Part shown: positions 18,801 to 24,554 of the stretch, piece after piece
Numbering within the stretch: the stretch's first letter is position 1
Layout of the letters: each line of letters starts with the position of its first letter
DNA from: DAOTTX01 sp034437515
GTDB taxonomy: Bacteria > Chloroflexota > Anaerolineae > Aggregatilineales > Phototrophicaceae
Direction of reading: 5' to 3'
NCBI GenBank assembly: GCA_034437515.1
Contig: DAOTTX010000158.1
Span: 30,058 to 94,057 of the forward strand
Length of the DNA stretch: 64,000 nucleotides
Notes under the pieces: model-generated
Seen by the model: the letters and a program-made list of their open reading frames with translations, nothing else
What the model was told of the DNA's origin: nothing
Database searches by the model: none
Program-made: the position numbers and the translations under genes

Positions 18801-18969
18801 CCCAGGCGATGCTTCCGTCGAGCGCGGCGATTTCAGGCCCGCCCGCGTTCACACGATAGAGCGGTTCGCAGACCTGCTGCGCATGAGTGACCGTCGCCGG
18901 TGTGGCGAACGCAAATAAGCCGCCCACAAGTAATGCTGTAAAAATCGAATACGATAAGAACTTTCTCAT
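12856..18969 (-). CDS. Very large secreted protein with malectin domains and CSPG/NG2-type cadherin-like repeats
   Basis: The protein has 2,037 residues with a Sec signal peptide (1-30, cleavage after TVTHA). Approximate order: malectin domain 1 (35-215, YRVNAGGPEIAALDG), a cadherin/Ig-like linker (216-315), malectin 2 (331-511), linker 2, malectin 3 (620-790), eight CSPG (Cadherin_3-like) repeats of ~112 residues (799-1690), and three Trp-rich beta modules (1690-2010). Each CSPG repeat has the frame L-V-EGD, YTVT-LP-NGEL, GTFTQAQ, YxHDGSET, DSFxFTVSD, TPxNDAP. Malectin domains bind glucosides or other glycans; the repeats form an extended rod. No LPXTG, membrane anchor or catalytic motif is visible, so it is probably a surface or matrix adhesin. 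ATG 18969 is preferred over a longer frame because the signal peptide begins there. Confidence 0.88.
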   Translation of the reverse strand: MRKFLSYSIFTALLVGGLFAFATPATVTHAQQVCEPLYRVNAGGPEIAALDGSIAWAEDQAASGARAAGSAQAGTPSPYHNMVNVNDRTYGANATMTINGTVDAAAVPTTLFNTERWDRPQNPAMIWTFPVTETGDYLVNLYFAEIFQQQPGLRVFDINVEGQTVAEAFDPYVEAGNARYVGMRLPVSANITDGDIQIETVHDVENPKISAIEIYSACAFNVAPTATDDSANTTHVQPITFDVIGNDSDSDGTLDPTSIDLDPATTGQQAALTLDGEGEYAANNDGTVTFTPNPAFVGTSTATYTVADDFGFPSNVATIGVTVTEATTDCPAIYRVNAGGPETVALDDGIAWAEDQASANARAGGTAESGTPSPYHNMVNANDRTYGVNATMTINETVDAAVVPTTLFNTERWDRPQNPVMTWTFPVDDAGDYLVNLYFNEIYHQSANKRVFGIEVEGETIFEAFDPYVEAGNARWVGMRLPALVNVTDGDVQIETVHDVENPKISAIEIVPLDCNEAPVAVDDNATTTQDQPVSFNITDNDTDADGTVDITTVDLDPATAGQQTAATIAGEGEYVYNNDGTVTFTPERIFLGTSTMTYTVADDLGKPSETATITVEVTDIPVLCPAVYRVNAGGPEIAALDAGPVWSPDVRNSNPSPYVNDTENGNRTYSTNATITLDASVDSAVIPSDLFKTERWDPPAAAEMLWTFPDLNTGDYVVNLYFAEIANQGEDERIFDVEVEGELVLDDYQVYLDADSTFNHGLRVAIPVTITDTDIQIEFLHVVENPKINALEIYKLDCNEPPVVDTNDGLTLPEGATATITQAMLEATDADNDPLTYTVSTLPVNGDLLVDGVAVVANGTFTQGQINVGDLSYAHDGGETTADSFAFTVSDGEETTGSTTFDITITPDNDAPQIITNNTLSVAEGDTGTITDTLLQADDVDDDNDTLIYTVTTIPVNGELQVSGATVTLNGTFTQAQLNANTVVYAHDGSETNADSFVFTVSDGDATTTAATFNINVTPVNDAPQLVANNTLTVAEGATDTVAQALLEHTDDDDSAAELTYTVTALPMNGELRIGGATAVLNAVFTQAQVNANAVTYVHDGSETTADSFDFSLSDNVAPALTGTFDITITPENDTPQIVTNSVLTVAEGDAGIIAGTLLQADDADADNDTLIYTVTTLPANGELQVSGAALTLNGTFTQAQLNADAVTYIHDGSETTADSFVFTVSDNVEATAPATFNITVTPVNDAPQLIANAPLTVTEGGNGTITTLLLQHTDSDSAPLTYTVTALPINGELRVNGTALAQNETFTQAQIDANAVTYAHNGSETTADSFDFSLSDGTAPALTDTFIINITSDNDLPTLTSNNPLTVAEGDAGTINTVLLQYDDIDGDNDALIYTVTALPTNGELQVSGATVALNGTFTQAQINADAVTYTHDGTETTADSFIFNVTDDGGLTTTPATFNIIITPENDAPRIVTNNALTVAEGDTATIGTALLQSSDDDNSAGELTYTVTALPANGTLQVGGATVALNGTFTQAQIDADTVAYVHNGSETATDAFTFTVNDGTATTDPATFVINVTPVSDAPTVTTNNTLELQVGDTATITNALLAAEDIDDDNTGLQYNISIVPTVGNILVNGAASNTFTQAQIDGGQVAYQHTGMTIGTDNFVFTVTDGTTPTAATTFNITIFNPTDTVPFDLYVTGDLGNYPLDLTYHWTHRINVDDTEVPADWYNVLITQNGMTVVDEWIEAVNACMEVECSLNYLDKVPPYVFDAGVYDWHVSGWTEATPGQWQSVTSGTANFEVTVNAIQPVSNVQVTPNQGRPTIAWDNDPAATWFQIYLGNSQTEVFFDWVEKSAVMCDGTRCNFMPDVNPLPGTYDVWMRAWGPSGFSGGGIDGWQGPASVTIADVAPAAVSTGFNTIENGDGTVSISWDGPAYATWYNIWVGHQIGGEYATDHYEWHVASDLNCANAGVCTLTLTLPDGNYEWVLRAWGPGGYNEDDGQVWSPLQAFTVGVGVTSIELDEDIGDVVAPEIPEIND
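13900..16577 (-). repeat. Eight tandem CSPG/NG2-like protein repeats within the large gene
   Basis: Eight in-frame units of about 335 bp encode residues ~799-1690. Units 2 and 4 share DNDTLIYTVTT and NGELQVSGA, while units 3 and 5 share DSFDFSLSD followed by APALT. The array therefore seems to have grown by copying a two-unit block. Unit 8 is the most diverged and marks the end. Confidence 0.8.
17712..18648 (-). repeat. Direct repeat from in-frame duplication of the malectin-linker block
   Basis: A 49-bp stretch is identical at 17712-17760 and 18600-18648, exactly 888 bp (296 codons) apart. The encoded malectin domains 1 and 2 are also near-identical over long segments (for example VPTTLFNTERWDRPQNP and IETVHDVENPKISAIEI). 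The third malectin domain is clearly more diverged. Confidence 0.85.
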
Positions 18970-19294
18970 AATGTTGCTACCCCCGGTTGTCAACTTCGTT
19001 GATTGATAATGATGACGCAATCACGACCAGGTAGACTGCGCTATATTCAATCATGCAAAACGGGACTTACACCGGCACAAAAGCGGGGGATTAAGTTTGG
19101 GTGGTGTTTATGTTACGTTAAGTTCATATCTCAATGTTTATTCAACTATTTGGCCGAACCTAACATAAAGTTAGTAAATTTCTTTTACACCTTTAGGAAC
19201 GACCCAAAATTTGTACGAAGAATGTAAACACTGCCTATCAAAACTCAGTGGCGAACAAACAGCAGTGTTTACACATTTTATAAGGTTTGCAAGG
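18970..19294. other. 325-bp non-coding region upstream of the large gene, with a 12-bp inverted repeat
   Basis: No gene is visible here. The region is AT-rich at 19100-19220. A perfect 12-bp inverted repeat, TGTAAACACTGC at 19223-19234 and its complement at 19262-19273, is separated by 27 bases. It lies just after the stop of the leftward beta-CASP gene and upstream of the leftward large gene, so it could be an operator for the latter or a long-loop terminator for the former. I could not place a convincing -10/-35 pair. Confidence 0.5.
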
Positions 19295-22243
19295 TTATTC
19301 GCTCACGATGAGGTGAAATCCGGTTTCATCGTGGAATTTTTCGTTGACCTGTGCCAACTCGACCTCATCCGGCACTTCGGCAAGTTTGAACGAGACCGCA
19401 CCTTGCTCGACATGGATGCCCGGTCCTTTGCGGATCGACCATCCCGCATCACGCGCCAGCTTCGAGGCCACCTGAGAGATCATCTGTTGGTTGGGGTGTG
19501 GATGAATTATCATCGGATAGCCGGTCTTTTCCGCAAGGTCGGCAATCGTCTCACGGTGCCGGTCACCCACCTGTGGTGAGATGAACGTCAGCACGAGCTG
19601 GCCTTGCTTTAAACCGACTTTGTAAAGACCATGTGGTTCTAACGTCACTCGGACGAGGCCATAAGAAGCGTTAATCTCCATCTGGTTGGTGTTCTCTGGC
19701 TGTACAGCGGCATCAGCGGTGCCGTTATCGCTATCACCGCCAGTGATGTTCTGTGACGTCACCAGCCGGAATCCGGTCAAATCCATGAAGTCCTGGCGGA
19801 GCGCATTGACATCATCCACCCTTTCCACATGCACCCCCACTTCGCTGCGATCCATGTAAAACGAAGGCCCCTTGACCAGCACACCCTCGTGTTCTTCGAG
19901 CAATTCGTTAACTGCGAACCCTAACGCTTGCTGGTTAACACCCGGTTTGACACGCACATCCCAGCCGGTCTGGTCTTCGAGTTGTTCTAGCTCTTCGGCG
20001 TACTGGCTTTGTGCCCGGTCGGGGAAGTCAAACGTGAGCGTTAGCCGTTTACGATGTATCTCCATGCCGACCTTGCGCAGCCGTGCATCCGGCGGGAAGG
20101 CCGTAAACGCCGTCTCTCGCGCATGGTTTTGCTCCATAGGGCCATCTTCGAGGGCGCGTTTGGGCAGCAGACCGCCCTGCTCAACGACAGCACCATCCCC
20201 GGCAAGCGCCAGCACAATGCCGACCAACGCTTCATGTTCGGAGACATCAGCGGGCAATACATCCGGCATGAGGCTCTCCGGTTTGATGGGCTGCCCACTG
20301 GCGACGATCTGCTGGCGATGACGGAAGGGCAGCAAAGTGTCCTGATGTGATTTGGCGCTGCGTGCAAGTTCGTTCAACTGGCTTTTGAGGCCCTTCTTTG
20401 CCGGGTTGCCGGGCGGGTAACCCGCCCAATCGCCAATAACCCAGAGCAACGCATCAGCGGGATGGTGCTGGCCTTTGGTGTTTTGCACAGCCGCCTCGAA
20501 GGCGTCTTCGCTGGCAGCCCGCACCACCGCCACACGCGGACGGTTGTTGCTATCGCGCATGACGATCAGTTTACCGACGAGGTCAGGGTGTGCCAGCATG
20601 ATCGCGCGACGGCGCAGCGTCCGTTCGACCTGTTGCTCGCTGCGGATCTGAAATGTGTTCTTGCGCCGCCAGTCTGCGGCGAAGTACACGCTATTATCGA
20701 GTATGCGGACGGCCTCGTCGGCGCGTTCAGCATCACCCCACCACATCTGCGCAAGTTCACGCGCACCGTAGAAGCTGCCAGCCTGCCCCTTGACCGCATC
20801 CCACAACGCCTCCGGGTCAAGCGGGCGTGTTTCACTGCCGGACTTCACCTGTCCTATCGCCCAGGGGCGTTTCTTAAATTTGAACGACTCCGTCTGTCCA
20901 ATGCGTGGGGTGATCGCACGCCGCCCCCGCTGACGTAAGCCGGTCGCAAGGCTGTGCCTTGCACCGGGGTCACCATGCACCAGCATGATCTCTTTCGCTT
21001 CGTAAGCCTCCGCCATGTTGATGAGTTCCTGCTCGTCGGCGTGGGCAGAAAGCGCGTATGTCCCGATCTGGCAGCGCAGGGTGATCGCTTTGCCATCGAT
21101 CTTCCAGGTCGTAGATTCATTCTCCTGCCGTTCTCGCATCAACCGTTGCAGAAAGCGCCCCGGTGCTTCTTCGTCCTGGTAGCCGGTCAAGAAGATAGCG
21201 TTCCGCTTATCCCCGGCGAGCGCCTTCGCGTAAGCGACCGACGCACCACCGGTTAACATCCCGCTGCTGGCGACGATAATACTCGGTTGGCTGGCGTTGG
21301 CGATCTGCTCACGCATGGCGCGGCTCTGCACTGGCTTGACCTTCTCACGAAAAAACAGGTGCTTATCTCCGGCGGCGCGGACGCTGCTCTTCGGCAGCAA
21401 GTCCTGGAAGTTGTGGTAGCCTTCACAGACCGCCCGCACCATCCCATCAACGTAAACCGGCACATCAAGTTGATCTCGATATGCCAGGAGGATCTGGATC
21501 ACCTCCTGCGCACGACCCAGCGCAAACGCCGGGATAAGCGCCGTCCCACCACGTTCGATGACCTCTTTAAGCGTCTCGATTAAACGGCGTTCTTCCGCGA
21601 GGCGATTGGCGTGCAGTTTGCCGCCGTAGGTACTCTCAAGCACCAGCGCGTCGGCTTTGATGTTGGGCATCTGTGCGCTAACCACCGCCCGCTGGTCGTT
21701 CATCGAGACGTCACCGGACATGACCAGCACACCCTCTTCACCCTCAAAGACTAACATCGCCGCACCTGCGATGTGTCCCGCCGGATGATACGTCACCTGT
21801 AAGCCTTCACCCAACCGGATCGGCTGGCGAAAATCAACCTGTTGGAAGGCATCCATCAGACGCTGTGAGGCAACCTCATCGAAGATCGGTAACTCGCCTT
21901 CCTGCTCATGGCGTGACTTCATGATGCGCTGGGCATCCTTCTGTAGAATGCGCGTCAACACAAACGTCGGGATCGTCCCTAGTACCGGGACATGCGGATA
22001 CTGCTCAAGGATCAACGGAAGTGCGCCGGTATGGTCGGTGTGGGCATGCGTGACCAGCACATAATCCGGCCCGCCGCGTTCACTGATTGGATGTAGGTCA
22101 GGGAGTTGGTCATTTTGAATACCGCGATTGGTGCGCGGCGAGATGCGAATACCGGCATCCACCAGGATGCGCTTACCGCCCATCTCAATTAACGTGCTGC
22201 TCGCGCCGACTTCGTCCGCGCCGCCTAAAAATGTAAGTTGCAT
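19295..22243 (-). CDS. MBL-fold/beta-CASP hydrolase (CPSF-like RNase type) with a long duplicated C-terminal extension
   Basis: This is a 982-residue protein. Residues 1-~460 are a complete metallo-beta-lactamase/beta-CASP core: FLGGADEVGASSTL, VTHAHTDHTGALP (motif 2), PAGHIAGAAML, VMSGDVSM, LESTYGG, PAFALGRAQEVI, ASSGMLTGG and YALSAHADEQEL (RMMBL). Such proteins are single-strand RNA endo/exonucleases. About 520 further residues follow that are not part of the standard enzyme. They end in two ~100-residue copies of one module (L-LTF-P, TGW/TGY, NQQ, KGP, L-x-F-x-D-x-TGF-x-LV). ATG 22243 is chosen over TTG 22258 because it follows TAGG and begins the family N-terminus MQLTFLGG. Confidence 0.88.
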   Translation of the reverse strand: MQLTFLGGADEVGASSTLIEMGGKRILVDAGIRISPRTNRGIQNDQLPDLHPISERGGPDYVLVTHAHTDHTGALPLILEQYPHVPVLGTIPTFVLTRILQKDAQRIMKSRHEQEGELPIFDEVASQRLMDAFQQVDFRQPIRLGEGLQVTYHPAGHIAGAAMLVFEGEEGVLVMSGDVSMNDQRAVVSAQMPNIKADALVLESTYGGKLHANRLAEERRLIETLKEVIERGGTALIPAFALGRAQEVIQILLAYRDQLDVPVYVDGMVRAVCEGYHNFQDLLPKSSVRAAGDKHLFFREKVKPVQSRAMREQIANASQPSIIVASSGMLTGGASVAYAKALAGDKRNAIFLTGYQDEEAPGRFLQRLMRERQENESTTWKIDGKAITLRCQIGTYALSAHADEQELINMAEAYEAKEIMLVHGDPGARHSLATGLRQRGRRAITPRIGQTESFKFKKRPWAIGQVKSGSETRPLDPEALWDAVKGQAGSFYGARELAQMWWGDAERADEAVRILDNSVYFAADWRRKNTFQIRSEQQVERTLRRRAIMLAHPDLVGKLIVMRDSNNRPRVAVVRAASEDAFEAAVQNTKGQHHPADALLWVIGDWAGYPPGNPAKKGLKSQLNELARSAKSHQDTLLPFRHRQQIVASGQPIKPESLMPDVLPADVSEHEALVGIVLALAGDGAVVEQGGLLPKRALEDGPMEQNHARETAFTAFPPDARLRKVGMEIHRKRLTLTFDFPDRAQSQYAEELEQLEDQTGWDVRVKPGVNQQALGFAVNELLEEHEGVLVKGPSFYMDRSEVGVHVERVDDVNALRQDFMDLTGFRLVTSQNITGGDSDNGTADAAVQPENTNQMEINASYGLVRVTLEPHGLYKVGLKQGQLVLTFISPQVGDRHRETIADLAEKTGYPMIIHPHPNQQMISQVASKLARDAGWSIRKGPGIHVEQGAVSFKLAEVPDEVELAQVNEKFHDETGFHLIVSE

Positions 22244-22286
22244 ATGTATGCCTATCAAACTGATTTCTGTTCGTTTGGGAATTTCT

Positions 22287-22295
22287 ATTATACCA
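22287..22295 (-). promoter_or_regulatory. Extended -10 promoter of the beta-CASP gene
   Basis: Read leftward the bases are TGGTATAAT, a perfect TGN extended -10 with a consensus TATAAT hexamer, 44 bases before the ATG. It abuts the U-tract of the upstream terminator, leaving no good -35, as is common for extended -10 promoters. Confidence 0.6.
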
Positions 22296-22321
22296 AAAAC
22301 ACCCCGCCATTTACGGGGTGT
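22295..22321 (-). terminator. Intrinsic terminator of the oligopeptide transporter operon
   Basis: Read leftward, ACACCCCG (22321-22314) pairs perfectly with CGGGGTGT (22306-22299) around a 7-base loop and is followed by a T run. It lies about 58 bp after the permease stop. Confidence 0.85.
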
Positions 22322-22378
22322 CTCACTTCGTGTTATCGCACCCGATTGGTCAGGCCGAGCACGGCAGATTGATGATCG

Positions 22379-23341
22379 CTAATCGTTCACGGTCGGGTCG
22401 AACGCATCACGCACGCCGTCACCGATGATGTAAAGACACAACACCGTAATCGAGATCAGCAAACCAGGGAAGATCGCCAGATGAATGGCATCGTTGCGGA
22501 AGAACGTCTGCGCTTCCGTCAGCATATTACCCCAGGTAGGCACACGCGGATCTACACCGATGTTGAGGAAGCTCAATGCCGCCTCTGCCAGGATGATATT
22601 GCCGATGCTCAAAGCCAGCGACACCGCCAGGATCGAGATCAGATTGGGGAAGACATGCGCACGAATAATGCGAAATGGCGACGCACCCAGCGCCCGCGCC
22701 GCCATGACGTAGTCCAGGTCACGGATGGAGAACGTCTGACCGCGAATCAAGCGCGTATCACCCGTCCAGCCGGTGACGGCGAAGATAAACACCAAAGCGG
22801 TTGGCGACGGCTCAAAGATCGCGGCAATTGCGATGAGCAGATAAAGCTGCGGCAGTGATGACAAGGTGGTGATTACCCAGTTGATGAAGTCATCAAAGAT
22901 GCCACCGAAATAGCCAGTCGCCATGCCTAAAACCAGTCCGATCACGACGGTGATAATCGCCGAAGCGAACCCAATCGCCAGCGAAATCTGCCCGCCGTAG
23001 AGCAACCGGGCGAGGTGGTCGCGTCCCAGGTCATCGGTACCGAGGTAGTTGCCTGATTGGCAGGAAAGATAGGCCGGGTTCGTTTCATCGGCAAATGGAT
23101 TGCAAAGCGGACGGAAAGCGTTGTAGCCGTCCGGCTTGTAAGGATCAACGTTGAGTACGTTCGTCACCAATGGCGCACTGATCGATACTATCGCCAGGAA
23201 GACGATGATGAATATCGCGCCCATCGTCAGGCGGTCGTGGCGGAGGCGACGTAAGGCTTTTGTGAACAGTGACTCACTTTTGCGCATGGTTTCCTGTTCA
23301 CCAAGTTGAACAACACCTGTTCTGCTTTCTTCTGATGCCAT
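22379..23341 (-). CDS. Peptide/nickel-type ABC transporter permease (OppC/DppC family)
   Basis: This 320-residue inner-membrane permease has the OppC N-terminal helix (AIFIIVFLAIVSISAPLV), the signature YLGTDDLGRDHLARLLYGG, and the EAA loop region VMAARALGASPFRIIRAHVFPNLI that contacts the ATPase. It ends WGNMLTEAQTFFRNDAIHLAIFPG in the family manner. A periplasmic segment with two Cys (PLCNPFADETNPAYLSCQ) lies before the signature. AAGGAGGT precedes the start. It is third in the leftward operon SBP - OppB - OppC, and no ATPase genes follow. Confidence 0.93.
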   Translation of the reverse strand: MASEESRTGVVQLGEQETMRKSESLFTKALRRLRHDRLTMGAIFIIVFLAIVSISAPLVTNVLNVDPYKPDGYNAFRPLCNPFADETNPAYLSCQSGNYLGTDDLGRDHLARLLYGGQISLAIGFASAIITVVIGLVLGMATGYFGGIFDDFINWVITTLSSLPQLYLLIAIAAIFEPSPTALVFIFAVTGWTGDTRLIRGQTFSIRDLDYVMAARALGASPFRIIRAHVFPNLISILAVSLALSIGNIILAEAALSFLNIGVDPRVPTWGNMLTEAQTFFRNDAIHLAIFPGLLISITVLCLYIIGDGVRDAFDPTVND

Positions 23342-23352
23342 TGTCTACCTCC

Positions 23353-24432
23353 TTAATACCGAATTCTTGGGTCGATCAGACCGTAGAGGATGTCCGAGAT
23401 CAGGAACCCAAGAATGGTCGCCAACGCACCGTAAATGGTCACTGCCATCACAACGTTATAATCTCGCATCCCAATCGCCTTGAACACTTCCAGGCCGACC
23501 CCCGGGTAGTTGAAAATCTGCTCGGTGATGATCGCGCCACCCAGCAAACTCGTAAGCGCAGGGCCGACAAATGTGGCAATCGGGATAAGTGCGTTACGCA
23601 TCCCGTGCCGCAACCAGATGCGCCGGCTCGAAAGTCCTTTCGAGCGAGCGGTGCGGATGTAGTCCTGATTGATGACATCCAACATCGAAGCCCGCATGAA
23701 GCGCGAATACCCCGCGACCAGACCGGCGGAAAGGATAATTACGGGCAACACCATATATTCGAGGCGCTCCCATATCGGCGGGCAGCTATCCTCCAGGGTG
23801 ATGCCACAGCGCCCACTGATGGGGAACCAACCTGCCTCGAACCCCAGATAGTACAACAGCAGCAAGCCCAACCAGAAATTCGGTACCGCATTGATAATTA
23901 CCGCAAAGATACGGCTGAAGTTATCAAAAACCCCACCGCGTTGGATGGCGGCAAGGATGCCGACGAATATCCCCAGAGTGATGCCGAGCGCCAGCGCCGC
24001 CACGCTAAGCTCTAATGTAGGCGGCAATCGTTCTACTAGAATGTCGAGCACGTCACGTCCATTTTGCGCTCGTCCAAAATCCCCGCGCAATACGCCCTTA
24101 CGGTCGCCAGGGGGGTCATTGATGCCATCGCCATCGGCATCGAGATCGATCAAGAAATTTTCGTCGGAGAGGCCATCACCATCGGTATCCCAACGCATCC
24201 AATCATCCCCAAGCAGCCACCGGAGATACTGAACGTAAATCGGGTCGTTCAACCCAAGCCGTGCCTCCAAACGTTCACGGAAGTCGGTGCCGCCCTGGAT
24301 GCCACCACCGGTAAACGCGGTGATAGCAGCGGGACCGCCGGGCGTGGCAGTCATGAGCAAAAAGGCGAGGATTGTGATACCGAAGAGTGTAGGGACTGAT
24401 TGGATCGTTCTCCGTATTACGTATTTGAACAT
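23353..24432 (-). CDS. Peptide/nickel-type ABC transporter permease (OppB/DppB family) with a calcium-type loop insert
   Basis: This is a 359-residue permease. It has the OppB start MFKYVIRRTIQSVPTLFGIT, RLPPTLELSVAALALG, the EAA loop IRTARSKGLSSRRIWLRHGM, and the C-terminal EQIFNYPGVGLEVFKAI. It pairs with the OppC gene 11 bp downstream. The first periplasmic loop holds an unusual insert, DTDGDGLSD at 82-90 and DLDADGDGIND at 96-106. These match thrombospondin type 3 / EF-hand-like calcium loops and are not part of normal OppB. The permease role is certain. Calcium binding is an inference. Confidence 0.92.
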   Translation of the reverse strand: MFKYVIRRTIQSVPTLFGITILAFLLMTATPGGPAAITAFTGGGIQGGTDFRERLEARLGLNDPIYVQYLRWLLGDDWMRWDTDGDGLSDENFLIDLDADGDGINDPPGDRKGVLRGDFGRAQNGRDVLDILVERLPPTLELSVAALALGITLGIFVGILAAIQRGGVFDNFSRIFAVIINAVPNFWLGLLLLYYLGFEAGWFPISGRCGITLEDSCPPIWERLEYMVLPVIILSAGLVAGYSRFMRASMLDVINQDYIRTARSKGLSSRRIWLRHGMRNALIPIATFVGPALTSLLGGAIITEQIFNYPGVGLEVFKAIGMRDYNVVMAVTIYGALATILGFLISDILYGLIDPRIRY

Positions 24433-24479
24433 AGGACTTTATCCCACTACTCAGAACTACATGGACTTGTGCTATATAA

Positions 24480-24515
24480 CGTTACCGACCTGCCAGGGTC
24501 GGCAAGTCGGTAACG
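24480..24515 (-). other. Strong hairpin between binding-protein and permease genes
   Basis: Arms of 10 bp (CGTTACCGAC at 24480-24489 with its complement at 24506-24515) continue past one mismatch into a 4-bp TGCC/GGCA stem with a 6-base loop. No T tract follows leftward. In ABC operons, a hairpin after the binding-protein gene commonly protects that part of the mRNA, so the binding protein is made in excess. Confidence 0.65.
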
Positions 24516-24554
24516 ATCTTACTGGGTCAATTCTTACAGTCTATGCTGATGGAA

